The notes under the pieces were generated by a model. The model searched no databases. It had not been told where the DNA came from and worked only from the letters and a program-made list of their open reading frames with translations. Of a stretch of DNA of 64,000 nucleotides, positions 45,686 to 57,667 are shown one piece after another. Source of the DNA: Isoetes taiwanensis. Its lineage: Eukaryota; Streptophyta; Lycopodiopsida; Isoetales; Isoetaceae. The DNA lies in NCBI GenBank assembly GCA_021234155.1, contig JAJEKV010000014.1, positions 4,605,563-4,669,562 on the forward strand, written 5' to 3'. The translations under genes and the position numbers were made by a program. Position 1 is the first letter of the stretch; the number at the start of each line of letters is the position of its first letter.

Positions 45686-46778
45686 ATGAGTATGGCTCGT
45701 ACTCGAGGTTATGTTAGCTACTACAACCTCAGCATCCACCAAATCTTCGCCGAGCTTGGCGAGCAGCTCAACGATGACTCGGGGAAGATTGAGGTCCCCT
45801 TGACCGAGCTTGTTCAGCAGTTCGACATAGGGTGCCCTACCCTATCTTCCATCTGATGGAGCGCTTCCTGCTGTTGTTGAATGCCTTAGGGGAGCCTTAC
45901 ACATTGGTGGAACAACCTGATGATCAAGTTTTGAGGCTGGTCAAGTTCTACCCTCCTTCATGCATTGAAGTTGGCGAGGATCAAGCAATCAGGATAGAAG
46001 CCGAAAGAATTATGGAGCTAGCCTGAAGTGATGACACATGCGAGATGGAGAGGGGAGACCCAAAGGCCCGGGGTAGAGAGTATGTCTACCTGGGAGACGT
46101 GCAAGCTATAGGGTCAACGCTCGTCGCCTTGCCAAGATGGAAGAGCGTATGGCAGCTGTATACGCTGCGCAACAAGAAGCTAACCGGGCAGAGCAGCAAC
46201 GTCAAGCTGAGCAACACGTCAAAGAAAATGCTGAGCGAGAGACCCACCATTAGATCCAGCAAGACGAGGAGGAGAACACACAGCGGGCTCCAGACCAGAT
46301 TGAAACCCCCATTGTTAAACGGAGGTGGAAATTCATAGCACGTAAGTCATGGAGCGCCTACAAGGAGAAGCTCAAAAAGGTAGGGAATATTGGCAAGGCC
46401 ATGAACTCTGCCCATCGGCAGGACTGTGTGGACGCCGCTCAACCTCGCCCCGTGACAGAAGGCAAGACCCTTTTTAAGAAGTTGCATAGGTATAGGCACG
46501 GTACCGTGGCGTTGAGAGAGATACGGAAGTATCAGAAGACCACTAAACTTCTGTTACAGAAGCTTCCTTTCCAGTGCCTGGTCTGAGAGATAGCACAGGA
46601 GTATCGGACCGACCTTCAGTTCCAGATCTTTGCTATGCTCGCCCTCCAGGAGGCCGCCGAAGACTACCTGATTGCCCTTTTTAGGGATGCCAACCTCTGT
46701 GCTATCCATGCTAAGAGGATTACCATTATGCCAAAGGATTTGACCTTGCCAAGGAGGATTCGGGGAGACCACAAGTAG
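45686..46778 (+). pseudogene. LTR-element reading frame ending in a histone H3 fold
   Basis: It starts 645 bp after the primer-binding site. The N-terminal part (MSMARTRGYVSYYNLSIHQI, to about residue 50) is unknown. After a frame change, a segment with MERFLLLLNALGEPYTLVEQ follows. After a second shift there is a Gln/Glu/Ala-rich coiled coil (MEERMAAVYAAQQEANRAEQ, from 46137) and a basic linker ([20 protein letters not shown]). Codons 46476-46775 then align without gaps to histone H3 residues 36-135: [18 protein letters not shown] at the alpha-N helix, [30 protein letters not shown] and RRIRG; about 72 of 100 positions equal the plant H3 consensus as I recall it. Differences at H3 Arg63, Arg69, Arg72 and Arg83 are CAG, TGC, TGA and CAG, each one CpG transition from CGN. 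Stops at 46251 and 46584 are C-to-T type. The copy is dead; the fusion predates its decay. Confidence 0.8.
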
Positions 46779-47021
46779 CCCCATTTTTCCAAGCCACTTT
46801 GTAAATCATTTTCTTGTATATATTTTTGGATTTGAATATGGGAATCTCAAATTTTATGCATAATTCCTTGTTGTATTTATTTCTTAAGTAAATAAATAAA
46901 TAGACATCTGACGCTGACGTCAACATACTTTAAAATAAAGTCACAATACAAAGATTTAGTGCTTCATTTCTCTTTTGCTTCTCTTGCTCTCTCGCTCCTC
47001 CTCCACGTCCATCTTGCACAA
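46779..47021 (+). other. AT-rich spacer between element reading frames
   Basis: A T-rich, UTR-like stretch with AATAAATAAATA, then a C/T-rich leader (CTCTTGCTCTCTCGCTCCTC) directly before the next ATG. The same order (AT-rich spacer, pyrimidine-rich leader, ATG) recurs at 58880-59062. Confidence 0.4.
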
Positions 47022-47205
47022 ATGGATGCTCCTAATCTCCTCCAATGTTACCAGGATGGTGACCATTGGGATCCGCAAGTCGCATTCGACCTACACCATC
47101 TTTACTTGCTCCAAGAGGTCGACTTGATCACTAATATGCAAGCCCACCTAGGCTATGCTGCCTTCCTCGAGTTTTACACTCAGGAGATGGTTCCTCGTAG
47201 TCTAG

Positions 47206-49035
47206 GACAAGGGGTGTCCTAGACTAATCAGGATGTTCCGGACGTGATGGAACAAAAATTGCCGCAACCCGAGTTTTCTAGAGAAAGTTATGGCCTCCGG
47301 AAGAAAGGGACTGCATTCTGTCAAAAACTCAACTTTACTTCATCTTAAAATTTTAAACTTTTTTCTTCTTAACTAGCTCAATCCTCATATACTTAGGCCA
47401 AAACTCATCCTACTTATGGATTTGGTGTAACTTTCCTACGTTGGAGGTCCCCTACTATCTAAACGGTCTAACGAGTTAGACATGGCCAGTGCTATGATCT
47501 GGTCTACCAAGATCATGCTCTGATACCTTTGTGACGCTCTCCAAACCTATACGATGCTTCCATCATATAAATATGGTAAATCCCCTCTTCCATGGCGACT
47601 ACTCCACCATAGAAAGGCCCTCCGTCTGACTCGAACCACTTGTGATGGGTAAGTGTCCAGGTGAAGGACACGGAGGTGTCATTCGTCCCACGCCTTCTAT
47701 GGGAATCCTATATAGCGGAAGCGTACATACATGTTAGCACCTGGCAACAATACAAATAAATAAGTGGCCCATAATCATCAATATGAATACAACAGAATGC
47801 CACATAACAAAGGAAATGCATCATAAATAAGGGCTCTACCCCGGCTCAGACTTATGGGAATTAACTGACGGCCAAGGCCTCCGGACAACAACAGACAGAA
47901 TCATAACAATGGCGTTGGCTGGCATAGAACAATGGCTAAGGTAGTCCACTCCATCCACCCCTCCTGTGCACACTTTGCAGATAGGCTGGAACATGCTATG
48001 GCGTGATTGTAGCCTTCCGGAGACGCAATCCCATGGAATCACCCTATGGAACTACTCCGGGTTACTCCCCGGTCCGATGAGGCAGGTCGGAGAGGCGTCC
48101 TCTCCCCGAGTATGATGGATCCCTGGGTGTGCTAGAGAACACGTGCCACCTCAGTGACCCCCGCATTCGTACACGACTTACTTTCCTAAATCTAAAGGAC
48201 GGATCACCTGCCCGTTCGAGCCCAGGGCGCCCAATCATATTGGCTCGACTCCTGCAACCCAGAAAGTGTCAGACCCATACCCGGCCCTCTCCGTGACCGG
48301 CTATAAGCCTAGCACACTGTATGAGTCCCGTAGCCGCGCTAGGCGAGACCCCACCCCCGATTCACCATCATACTCGTTATCTGGTGCTGAATCACATCAT
48401 AGCATCCACAGCCAGGTGGGCTCTTGTGCACAGGCCGCATTTAATGGGATTTAAGGGGTTCTAGCTAGAGCATCACTAAATCTAGATAGCCTTTAGGTCT
48501 CTACCCCGCTTAATCCAATAGAACACAGGAGGAACAGAAAGAGAAAATAGAATCAGATACAAACATCCACCATCATCATCATAAGTAGATCATAGAAGAG
48601 AATCTAATCATCCATCTACTCAAACAAGGGTTAGAAGAATACAAGCTAAGCTAAACTAACTAGTATCATAGCTATCTCTCTGGTTCTCCATCCTTCTGGC
48701 TGGAACCAAGGTGAGCAGCAGCTCCTCCTACCAATTTCCCCCAAATCGATTTGGGGCAAATTGGGGTCCCGAGCTGGCAGGTCTACTTTGCCCAATCAAT
48801 TTGGGGCAGGTGGCAACTCTAGATTAGTTATCCCTAATTAATTTAGGTCTTTTTAATATTAGGTCAAGCCCTAAATTCGAATTAGGGTTTGGGGTTAGGT
48901 TTCCACCTTAATAATTAATGATGTGCATTAATTATTCATAATTAATGATGCGCATTAATTATTCATAGTGACATGTCATGTATTTATACCCAAAAGGGCG
49001 TATAAATATGTGGAACGTCACATTCTCCCCACCTT
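47206..49035 (-). mobile_element. LTR flanked by both leader/PBS and PPT, minus orientation
   Basis: LTR 47530-49022 (1493 bp, begins TGTGACGTTCC and ends GAGCGTCACA on the minus strand). On its upstream side (plus 49023-49035) lies the polypurine tract AAGGTGGGGAGAA. On its downstream side (47516-47527) lies GGTATCAGAGC with 5' leader running left to about 47206. A normal 3' LTR would be followed by host DNA, not by a primer-binding site, so this LTR sits between two internal regions. The leader breaks off at a palindromic junction, AGTCTAGGACA-AGGGG-TGTCCTAGACT (47199-47225). Confidence 0.8.
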
Positions 49036-52000
49036 GAAAGTGATGCTGTCCTCAGCATCAAGACTGTTCTTGCTCTGGGCCAACACATGACATGTTGGAA
49101 GCAAGTCTCCCCACCTTAAAGAGGTAATGCGAAATTATAAGTCACACAAAAGTTGTCATGTTCAAGGTGATCAAGTTTGAAATGACGTGTAATGTGCAAT
49201 TTATAACTCGGCGAAAGTTGAACTGTAATGGAAGAATGTTATGTGGAATAAAAAAAATACATATATAGAGCGTATACTATCATCGTGTAAGACCATAGTC
49301 CTGTCAAAAGTCGACAGTCAAGATATAATAGATAAGCAAGCACACTATTGGTCTGTGGTGGAACGTAGCCTATAGGGCCTAGCGGTGGAAATAGAAAACA
49401 CATATGACAACAAAGACATGGGCCGATAATGTTCCCATTATAGCTGTAAATGAAGGTGTCCTATTATGATTATATGCCCATCCCCATTCCTAGGGTGCAT
49501 CTAGCCCGATCCCTCTGCATGAAGGCTGGCCTCCATGATCCCTGCCGGATCTAAGACTTAGGAGATATCGATTAGTGATTGTAGCACATGCTGCTTTCCC
49601 TCGAAACCGGAGTTGATGGCGTCGTTGTTGGCGCAGTTAGAAATCATTGTTTATTCACACACATGTAGCTGATTATATATTATACATAGGCGTAGACATA
49701 AACAACCTCTATTTCTTCTTTTATTATGATACCTATTTATAATTCTCTCATTTTTACTACAACTGATTCTAATCATATTAACTTCTGTCTATATGTCTAG
49801 TATACTCTCCCTTCACTTTACAATTTGTTTTATTACAGTCTACCCTAATTTAATTTTATATATAAATTTTGTTTTCCTATTTTGTTATAGTTTTAACAAT
49901 TCATATATTGCTACCCTCAGTGTTTTACATGCCCACCACATTGGTACTTATCCTTTAATACAATTATGTATTGCATTATATTTTTTCATTTTTAGATATA
50001 TAGTTTGACATTAATTACCCACACACGTTAATCATTTATTATCCATAACCTTTCTAAAACCATAATGTAACTCTCGTTATTCCTTCTATAGTTGTATAAC
50101 ACATACATAATTATCTCATTATATTTTATTTGACTATGTGTTTAAATACTTTTCTCGTTTTGATTATCTTTAAGTGTTTCCTATTCTATTCTATCTTAAC
50201 CATAGGTTACATTCACGTCGATACACATTTGAATTCATTATCTATATTATTCTTATTTTCGTATATTTATCACACATACAGTCACTTTTATATTTACACG
50301 GCACCGGTACATCTCACAGATACATTCGACGCGGCACTGCTAAGTTGATACCGCCCGGGTCGCTATCCAGCAGTGCTATGGCCATGCAATCCTCTTGTAT
50401 CACAGAAGGCCAGTTGTAACAATGGTGTCCATGGCGGAAGCATCGAAAAGATGTCTGATCCTTCCTGAGGCTGTTATATAGTGATGGGTGAGCAGGTACG
50501 GAGTGGTAAGGTATCCTTATTTTGGATCGAGAGTCGAGAGAATTGGTATGACGTAGAAGGAGACTGGATATAACACTATATATCTAAGGAAGAAGTGGTA
50601 TATGATTATCTGCCATAGACCACGTTAGAGAGGTAGTATACTAAGGTGGAAACTGCATTATACGTACCCAGCTCATGAAAGGGAGATCACTTTAGAAGTG
50701 TAGGTTTCGACAATGGTGGTGAAGGTAAGAATGTTGACCTAATAGTGTTTTATTGCCATTTGAATTGTAGTATGATTCACGGAAAGGTAGAGAATAATGG
50801 CACATGAGGATGCGGATCCATAAATTACGGATTATAAAATTATGCATACATAGCATTTCGTAAGGAGATTGATGTTCTGGAGGTGTGCAATAAAGATGCA
50901 AGTGTATCCATGAGTAAGATGACCACGTAGCCACGTGGGTACACTTATCTTGCTAGCAGAAGGTGCAACCGTCTAAAAGCTACAAGGTATATTGGAGCTT
51001 TGCTAAAGCTAGACTATGAAGAAAAGTTGAACTTCAGCTAATGATACATTAGGAAGGCAAGTAATAGAAAATTTGAAGGGACGCTTTGAAGAGTCTAAAG
51101 TGTGGAGTATATACAAGGTAGGTGCCCAATGAACATCTTACCAAGGAGAATGTGCTCTGGACTTGGTATCGTGTGAGTATCCCGAGGAGTAGCTCCACGT
51201 TGGTATATGCGTAACAGGATCATTTAAGGGCATAACAAGAAAAGAAAGGGTGTATAATAGAACTTTTAGTGCACCGTACAAATGTATATGGAAATAATGA
51301 AGATAAGAGTTCCTAGAGTAGATGTTAAGTAGGTTCACTAGGAACTTAGGGTGGCACCTCTCACTGTGGTATTTGTGATTAGAACTCGAGCATGAAGTCG
51401 AACTAGGTTCTTTTTCTATGTATGAATGAGAGACTATGGAAAGTGTGGTGTTAAAACCACAACGGGTATAGTACAATATAACATGAAGTTGAATTATGGT
51501 GGATAATATCATCCACTAGATAGTTATACAGGTGCGGATTATAATTATAGGCTACGACAAAAGTATACACAGAAGGACACATGTATTAAACATGTGGGTA
51601 GTGAGGATTGTACAACACGGTAGGCAAGTATGAGCACCGCTATGTGGTTATGTGCAAGAATGGCATGTGATTCTAGACGTAGGATTGGTTCACAGATGTT
51701 ACCATATCAGATAATAACAAGGTAGCGGTCACGAATGTTGGAAAGTAGTATCAAATACTGTATTAGTAATGATATTAAGGATGTCGACTGCGACATTCAG
51801 ATTTATGTCGTACAGGAAAATAGTAGAATATTCGTGCAAAACGAAGGGGATATTACATGATAAAGTTAGAAATAAGCGTAATGGTACGCTCGTACCTGGA
51901 GGTATCTAATGAGATATGAAGTACTAGAGATAAGCATTGAAGTTATCTCGATTGTTTGGGATTGACTGACGTTGGTAAGTACAACATACTAAGGGACATG

Positions 52001-55000
52001 AAAGGTGTCCAAGTTAGGGAAATAGCTAGAGTAAGTCTAGCATATATGGCGACATTACATTCAAAAATATCCCAATGATAGTTGAAACGAAATGGAAATA
52101 ACAGATAATAGGAGTTTAGCTAGTCAAAGGTTCTAGAGGCCAATGAATTGATTCAGCGTTATAAGCTGAGAGTATCAAGTGGGTGTGGAAATAGTAGGAT
52201 GGATGAAATATCCCTTCCAATAATGGAAGAAGATTAAGATGGTGGCTTTGCCAATTATATAAGTAGGGATAACTGACAAGAGGGCAATACATACCAGTTC
52301 CAAGTCCCAATAAGGAGCAAGACGAGGTGTATAGCAGAGATGGGATGAGATTATATGAATGAGTAGTCTATATATTCTGAGAATGTCCTTCCTCTCGGGG
52401 GAACAATGCTAAATCCCGAGGTAGGGGAATGAGGATCCCTGGTTCGGAAGTACACATTTTCGATAGATTATGATTTTAAGAGCCTTAAGACGATAATGAA
52501 TTGGATAACGCTATGGCGGTTGCTAACGAAGGTTCGGTCATAGGGGTTTTCTATTATGAGAGGGAGAGGGTTCAATGCCTCCATCTCATTATGAGGGAGC
52601 CAAAGAGGACAACATTTGAACCCGATCAAAAGTTGAAGGTGACATGATAGCTTAAGAAAATAGGTTAATTGTGACAAAGCATGGTTGATATTGGGGACAC
52701 AAAGGATATTTAGCTGAAGGAGCCTTTAGAAAAGCTCCTCATCTGGAGTAGACCTTCGGAATTATGGTATAATCCCGTGGGAGGATCATAGTTTATGTAC
52801 ACGACTGGAGTACCATAAGGCACTAAAGGAATGGTTGAAGTAGCTGAGGATCCTATCAAAATATAGGCAGCATATAGAATTCCAACATAGAGTTGGCCAC
52901 TGCCCTGTTGGGAAGTCGGTGGCTTAGCCACATTATAAAGGTACATAGGCAATAGGTCTTGTTTCAAGGAGCTACCAAGCTTATGCTTTAGCTAAGTTAG
53001 AGAGGGCTCTAGTATTGTGGGATGAGAATATATGTTTATCACGTACATACTATGGACCATATGATAAACATCTTAGAGAGGTAATCTATGCAGTGATACG
53101 GGGAAAGAAGGTTGATTGTACCCCAAACTTACCAATGAAGGGTCTGGAGTATGTCTGGAATGTGCAAACAACAGTCAATCTGTTGCATGTTAAGGAAGGA
53201 GGCTGTAGTTGTCACCTGAAATAATTGTCAACGGCCAATAGAACAAGGCTTAAGATGATGGGGTTGAATAGTACGATAGTACAATTCTTGGCTGGATGAC
53301 GAATATGTATCTGGTGTAAATCAAATGTGGTTGTGGAAACATGAAAGGATAGATATCCAACATGATGCCTGCTTGGATAAGGAAGAGTCAAAGTCAATGG
53401 GTTATGCAGAGTTATAATTTTAAACGTCTAGGGCTAGAACATGAATGCAAGCCGGGGTGGCAGGATATTAACTATCCGGAGAATACCAGACGTGGGGGTT
53501 TAGGTAGAATTAGAAAATGCATGATGAGCCTCGGTAACTTACAAATTTCACGAAAGCTCACTCCCTACATCAGAACACGACTATGGCTTATGGAGGTATG
53601 CCAAGTCATTTGTAATGCCGGCATAGCAGCATGACAGCAACACAGAGGGACATAATGTCTAATAGTTCTAAGGTGGATAACGGCGGTAAACGATAACCCC
53701 CAATGATATGCGGGTTAAAAAGATACATGGAAATTTAAAGACATAAACGCAACCTTTAAGGTAGAGACTATTGTATCATACGATATATAATAGTGGGTTA
53801 ACAGCCAACAAGAGGGTTAAAAGGTATCTGAAGGAGTAAATGGGTCGGTAACCCTACAGAATGAAAATAAAGCAGTTCACTTTTGAAAATAGGGCATGGG
53901 TGTGGTGGATTTGCGGATGCCAAGTTACGTGTGAGGGCGCAATAATGGCATGACATCGGCATAGAAGAACGTAAGAATTAACAATTCAAAGATCTACGAG
54001 GATGCTAAAGCATAGGGTTCCAAGAAGATGCGGGGTAAAAGTCATAGAGAAAATTGAGCGCTTAACTGTTCCCTTGGAACCTAGTGAAGCATACAACATA
54101 TAGCGGTAATTTAGAAGATAACAAGAGGGTGATAGAAGATATGAAATGTCAGATCACTTTGTGATCATACGACCAAAGAAATTATAGATGTACAGGTATT
54201 GCGCAGCATTGGGAGTAAAAAAAATAACACGTTTCAAGGCCAGGGTGAAGGAGATCGATGATAGTCCCGAGAAGGTAGCAAAAAAGAAGACAAAATTAGT
54301 GGACTATTATTCATTACGTGGGGCTACCGGGCAGAAAGGCAGCAGGGGACTTTGAAAAACCGTTGAAGACTTAAATAGGGGCCGTAGGGATAAAAGGATT
54401 TCAATTTCTGGGATAACATGGCGAACAATAATTTTACAAGGACCCTAAGAGTAGGTGTCGCTGTAGAAGGGTGCCGGATTGGTACTAACATTTGGGACTA
54501 TTGTTCTAATTCCCTAGGATGGGTAGATTATTCATAGAACTCAGTGATCCAGTGACGCTAAAGTAATGGTTGGAAGGAGTTTGCCCCAATCAAATTTAGG
54601 TATTCTTGAAGGTGTTGATGAGCCAAAAATGGTGGCATACCTTCAAGTGTTAGGGTAGAAAAACTTGAAAAGAGGTTTAGCCATCGCAAGTTGACAGGCA
54701 TATGATGCAAGTATATACTTACTGGGATATAGGCGGTGAAGAGTGGTACAAACTGGTACCAAGGTTTATGCTCTTGATAGATTCGAGTGAGATGTTGATA
54801 TAGCTGTGGGAGTTCGAACTCAAGCAATTACGATGTGTTACCGAGTATGTGTCGTGACATAAAGAAAAGTAGTGAAGGGTGGTGGTACAATTTACAAACC
54901 CAAGGCCTAGAGGGTTGCTGCATGGCAGTGTCTGGTTGGTTGGGTCAAGAGAAGTATATTGTCTGAGAAGAAAGACAGTCAAGGCTTTGAGACTAAAAGA

Positions 55001-55472
55001 AACAGTATCAGGTATGGTTGGTTCATAATGCTACTTAGTTCCTGACATGTGAAGTCGAATGAAATAGCTTTTAAAGCAGATGAAGGTACTAGAAATTAAA
55101 CGAAGGCAGGGTTGAAAGAATTTTGCTACCAAGGCATCGACTAGAGAAAAATTCAGTACTGGAAAATTCCGTACTGCTAGGGTATTGCTGCGAGCGAACA
55201 TTTATCATAGGGGAGAGCGGATTAGGATCCACGTAGAAGATTCTATCTCGCCCGGAAGAGTCACCGTCCATCTCGCATCGAGAAAGTGCGATATTATGGT
55301 TGGGGAACCCATTGGCTGAGGCCAATAATGTCGCTTGAGGTGAGCGCACCTTGGTTGCACAAGTCTGGTGGAGTTGTTGCCACCACAACGTGGGTTCACG
55401 GAAGACGGTCTTCTAATTTAAATAGAAAATAGAGCTACTATAAATAAGACGAGAACTATTGCATTCCTACGT
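49036..55472 (-). mobile_element. Internal region of the minus-oriented element, no recognisable domains
   Basis: About 6.4 kb between the polypurine tract and the SINE. Neither strand shows protease, RT, RNase H or integrase motifs, and no frame exceeds about 125 codons. The base composition is strongly asymmetric. From about 49640 to 50340 the plus strand is T/C-rich, and from about 50420 to 55440 it is G/A-rich with scattered stops. A second AAGGTGGGGAGAC tract lies near 49105-49117. The region fits a large non-autonomous derivative (LARD-like) or a completely decayed body. I cannot tell which. Confidence 0.4.
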
Positions 55473-55711
55473 AAAGGAGCTTAGCCCATTGGTAAAAGGG
55501 TTGGCTTGGGCATAGGAGGTTAGGGGTTCAATCCCACTATATGCCTCTTTCTCTTAAAAAGAGTTGTGGTCTAGAAATAGAACATCAAACATATATAAGA
55601 AATATATAAAACATAAATATTCAATAAAAAAAGTTGGCATGTTGGTAAGGACTTGAAGTTAGAATTAAGAGGTCATGGGTTTAAAACATGGGCAAAAAAA
55701 AAAAAAAAAAA
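55473..55711 (+). mobile_element. tRNA-derived SINE, possibly dimeric
   Basis: From about 55473: a box A-like TTAGCCCATTGGTAAAAGG (55481-55499) and, 43 bp on, a box B-like GGGTTCAATCCC (55524-55535), matching an RNA polymerase III internal promoter at tRNA spacing. A second, weaker unit at about 55632-55692 has TTGGCATGTTGGTAAGG and GTCATGGGTTTAAAACATGG. The sequence ends in 18 A residues (55694-55711). No clear target duplication was found. It sits in the minus-oriented LTR element's leader/internal junction, so it inserted after that element. Confidence 0.65.
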
Positions 55712-55819
55712 GTCAACGCTCGGTGCGCACTTTGCATTTTGAGTGCTTAAAATTGAAAAATAAAGTCCTATTTTGCAAAGTGCCGGTTTAGGGTTTTGGG
55801 CTACTTTTTTTATGCTGGG

Positions 55820-57667
55820 GACTTGGACAAAGGGTGTTCTAGACTAATTAGGATGTTCTGGAGCGATGGAATAAAAATGGCTGAAATCCGAGTTTCCTAG
55901 AGAAAGTGTGGCCTCCGGAAGAAAGGGACTGCATTCTGTCGAAAACTCAACATAACTTCATCTAAAATTTAAAATTTTTTCTTCTTAACTAGCTCAATCC
56001 TCGTATACTTAGGCCAAAACTCATCCTACTTATAGATTTGGTGTAACTTTCCTACATTGGAGGTCCCCTACTATCTAAACGGTCTAACGAGTTAGACATG
56101 GCCAGTGCTATGATCTGGTCTACCAAGATCATGCTCTGATATCATTGTGATGCTCTCTGAACTTATATGATGCTCCCATCGTATAAATACGGGAAATCCC
56201 CTCTTCCATGGCGACTACTCCACCATAGAAAGGCCCTCCGTCTGACTCGGACCACTTGTGATGGGCAAATGTCCATGTGAAGGACACGGTGGTGTCATTT
56301 GTCCCACGCCTTCTATGGGAATCCTATATACCGGAAGCGTACATACATGTTAGCACCTGGCAACAATACAAATAAATAATATACCACCACGAAGGGTGGC
56401 CCATCATCATCAATACGAATACAACAGAATACCACATAACAAAGGAAATGCATCATAAATAAGGGCTCTACCCCGGCTCAGACTCATGGGAATCAACTGA
56501 CGGCCAAGGCCTCCGAACAACAACAGACAGAATCATAACAATGGCGTTGGCTGGCATAGAACAATGGCTAGGGTAGTCCACTCCATCCACCCCTCCTGTG
56601 CACACTTTGCAGATAAGGCTGGAACATGCTATGGCGTGATTGTAGCCTTCCGGAGACGCAATCCTATGGAACTACTCCGGGTTACATCTCCCAGGTCCGA
56701 TGAGGCAGGTCGGAGAGGCGTCCCCTTCCCGAGTATGACAAATCCCTGGGTGTGCTAGAGAACACGTGCCACCTCAGTGACCCCCCCATTCGTACCCGAC
56801 TTACTTCCCTAAATCTAAAGGCCGGCTCACCTGCCCATTCGAGCCCAGGGCGCCCAATCATATTGGCTCGACTCCTGCGACCCAAGAAGTGTCAGACCCA
56901 TACCCAGCCCTCTCTGTGACCAGCTATAAGCCTAGCACACTGTAGGAGTCCCGTAGCCACGCTAGGCGGGACCCCACCCCCGATTCACCATCATACTCGT
57001 TATCTGGTGCTGAATCACATGATAGCATCCACAGCCAGGTGGGCTCTTGTGCACAGGCCGCATTTAATGGGATTTAAGGGGTCCTAGCTAGGAGCATCAC
57101 TAAATCTAGATAGCCTTTAGGTCTCTACCCCCCTTAATCCAATAGAAGACAGGAGGAACAGAAAGAGAAAACAGAATCAGATACAAACATCCATCATCAT
57201 TATCATAAGTAGATCATAGAATAGAATCTAATCGTCCATCTGCTTAAACAAGGGTTAGAAGAATACAAGCTACGCTAAACTAACTGGTCTCATAGCTATC
57301 TCTCTGGTTCTCCATCCTTCTGGCTGGAACCAAGGTGAGCAGCAGCTCCTCCTCCACCAATTTCCCCCAAATCGATTTGGGGCAAATTGGGGTGGAAGCC
57401 CCAATTTGGGTGTCCCGAGCTGGCAGGTCTACCTTGCCCAATCAATTTGGGCCAGGTGGCAGCTCTAGATTAGTTATCCCTAATTAATTTAGGTCTTTTT
57501 AATATTAGGTTAAGCCCTAAATTCGAATTAGGGTTTAGGGTTAGGTTTCCACCTTAATAATTAATGATGTGCATTAATTATTCATAATTAATGATGCGCA
57601 TTAATTTTCATAGTAACATGTCATGTATTTATACCCAAAAGGGCATATAAATACGTGGAATGTCACA
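55820..57667 (-). mobile_element. 5' LTR, primer-binding site and leader of the minus-oriented element
   Basis: LTR 56146-57667 (1522 bp; minus-strand start TGTGACATTCC, end GAGCATCACA). The primer-binding site TGATATCAGAGC is at 56133-56144 and a leader extends left to about 55820, collinear with 47206-47529. Relative to the LTR at 47530-49022 it has extra segments (for example ATACCACCACGAAGGGTGG near 56380 and GGAAGCCCCAATTTGG near 57393) and many substitutions, so the two LTRs are not a recent identical pair. The right edge (57667) abuts reading-frame DNA. Confidence 0.85.

Noticed and set aside
46476..46778. Endogenous giant-virus origin of the histone-like sequence
   Set aside because: Giant viruses can encode histones, but this frame lies directly downstream of an LTR and tRNA primer-binding site, the domain matches plant H3 closely and no viral gene is nearby.
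46476..46778. CENH3 rather than canonical H3
   Set aside because: Loop 1 has canonical length and QK at positions 55-56 is kept; only AAED is CENH3-like.
47022..47205. Possible H2A-like segment (LGYAAFLEFYTQEM) near the H3-bearing frame
   Set aside because: The resemblance to the H2A alpha-2 helix is limited to a few residues; flanking residues and length do not fit. A histone pair in this element is therefore not claimed.
50692..54982. Minus-strand frames of 60-125 codons as gag-pol
   Set aside because: Tyr/His/Ser/Leu-rich composition follows from the purine-rich plus strand; no catalytic motif is present.
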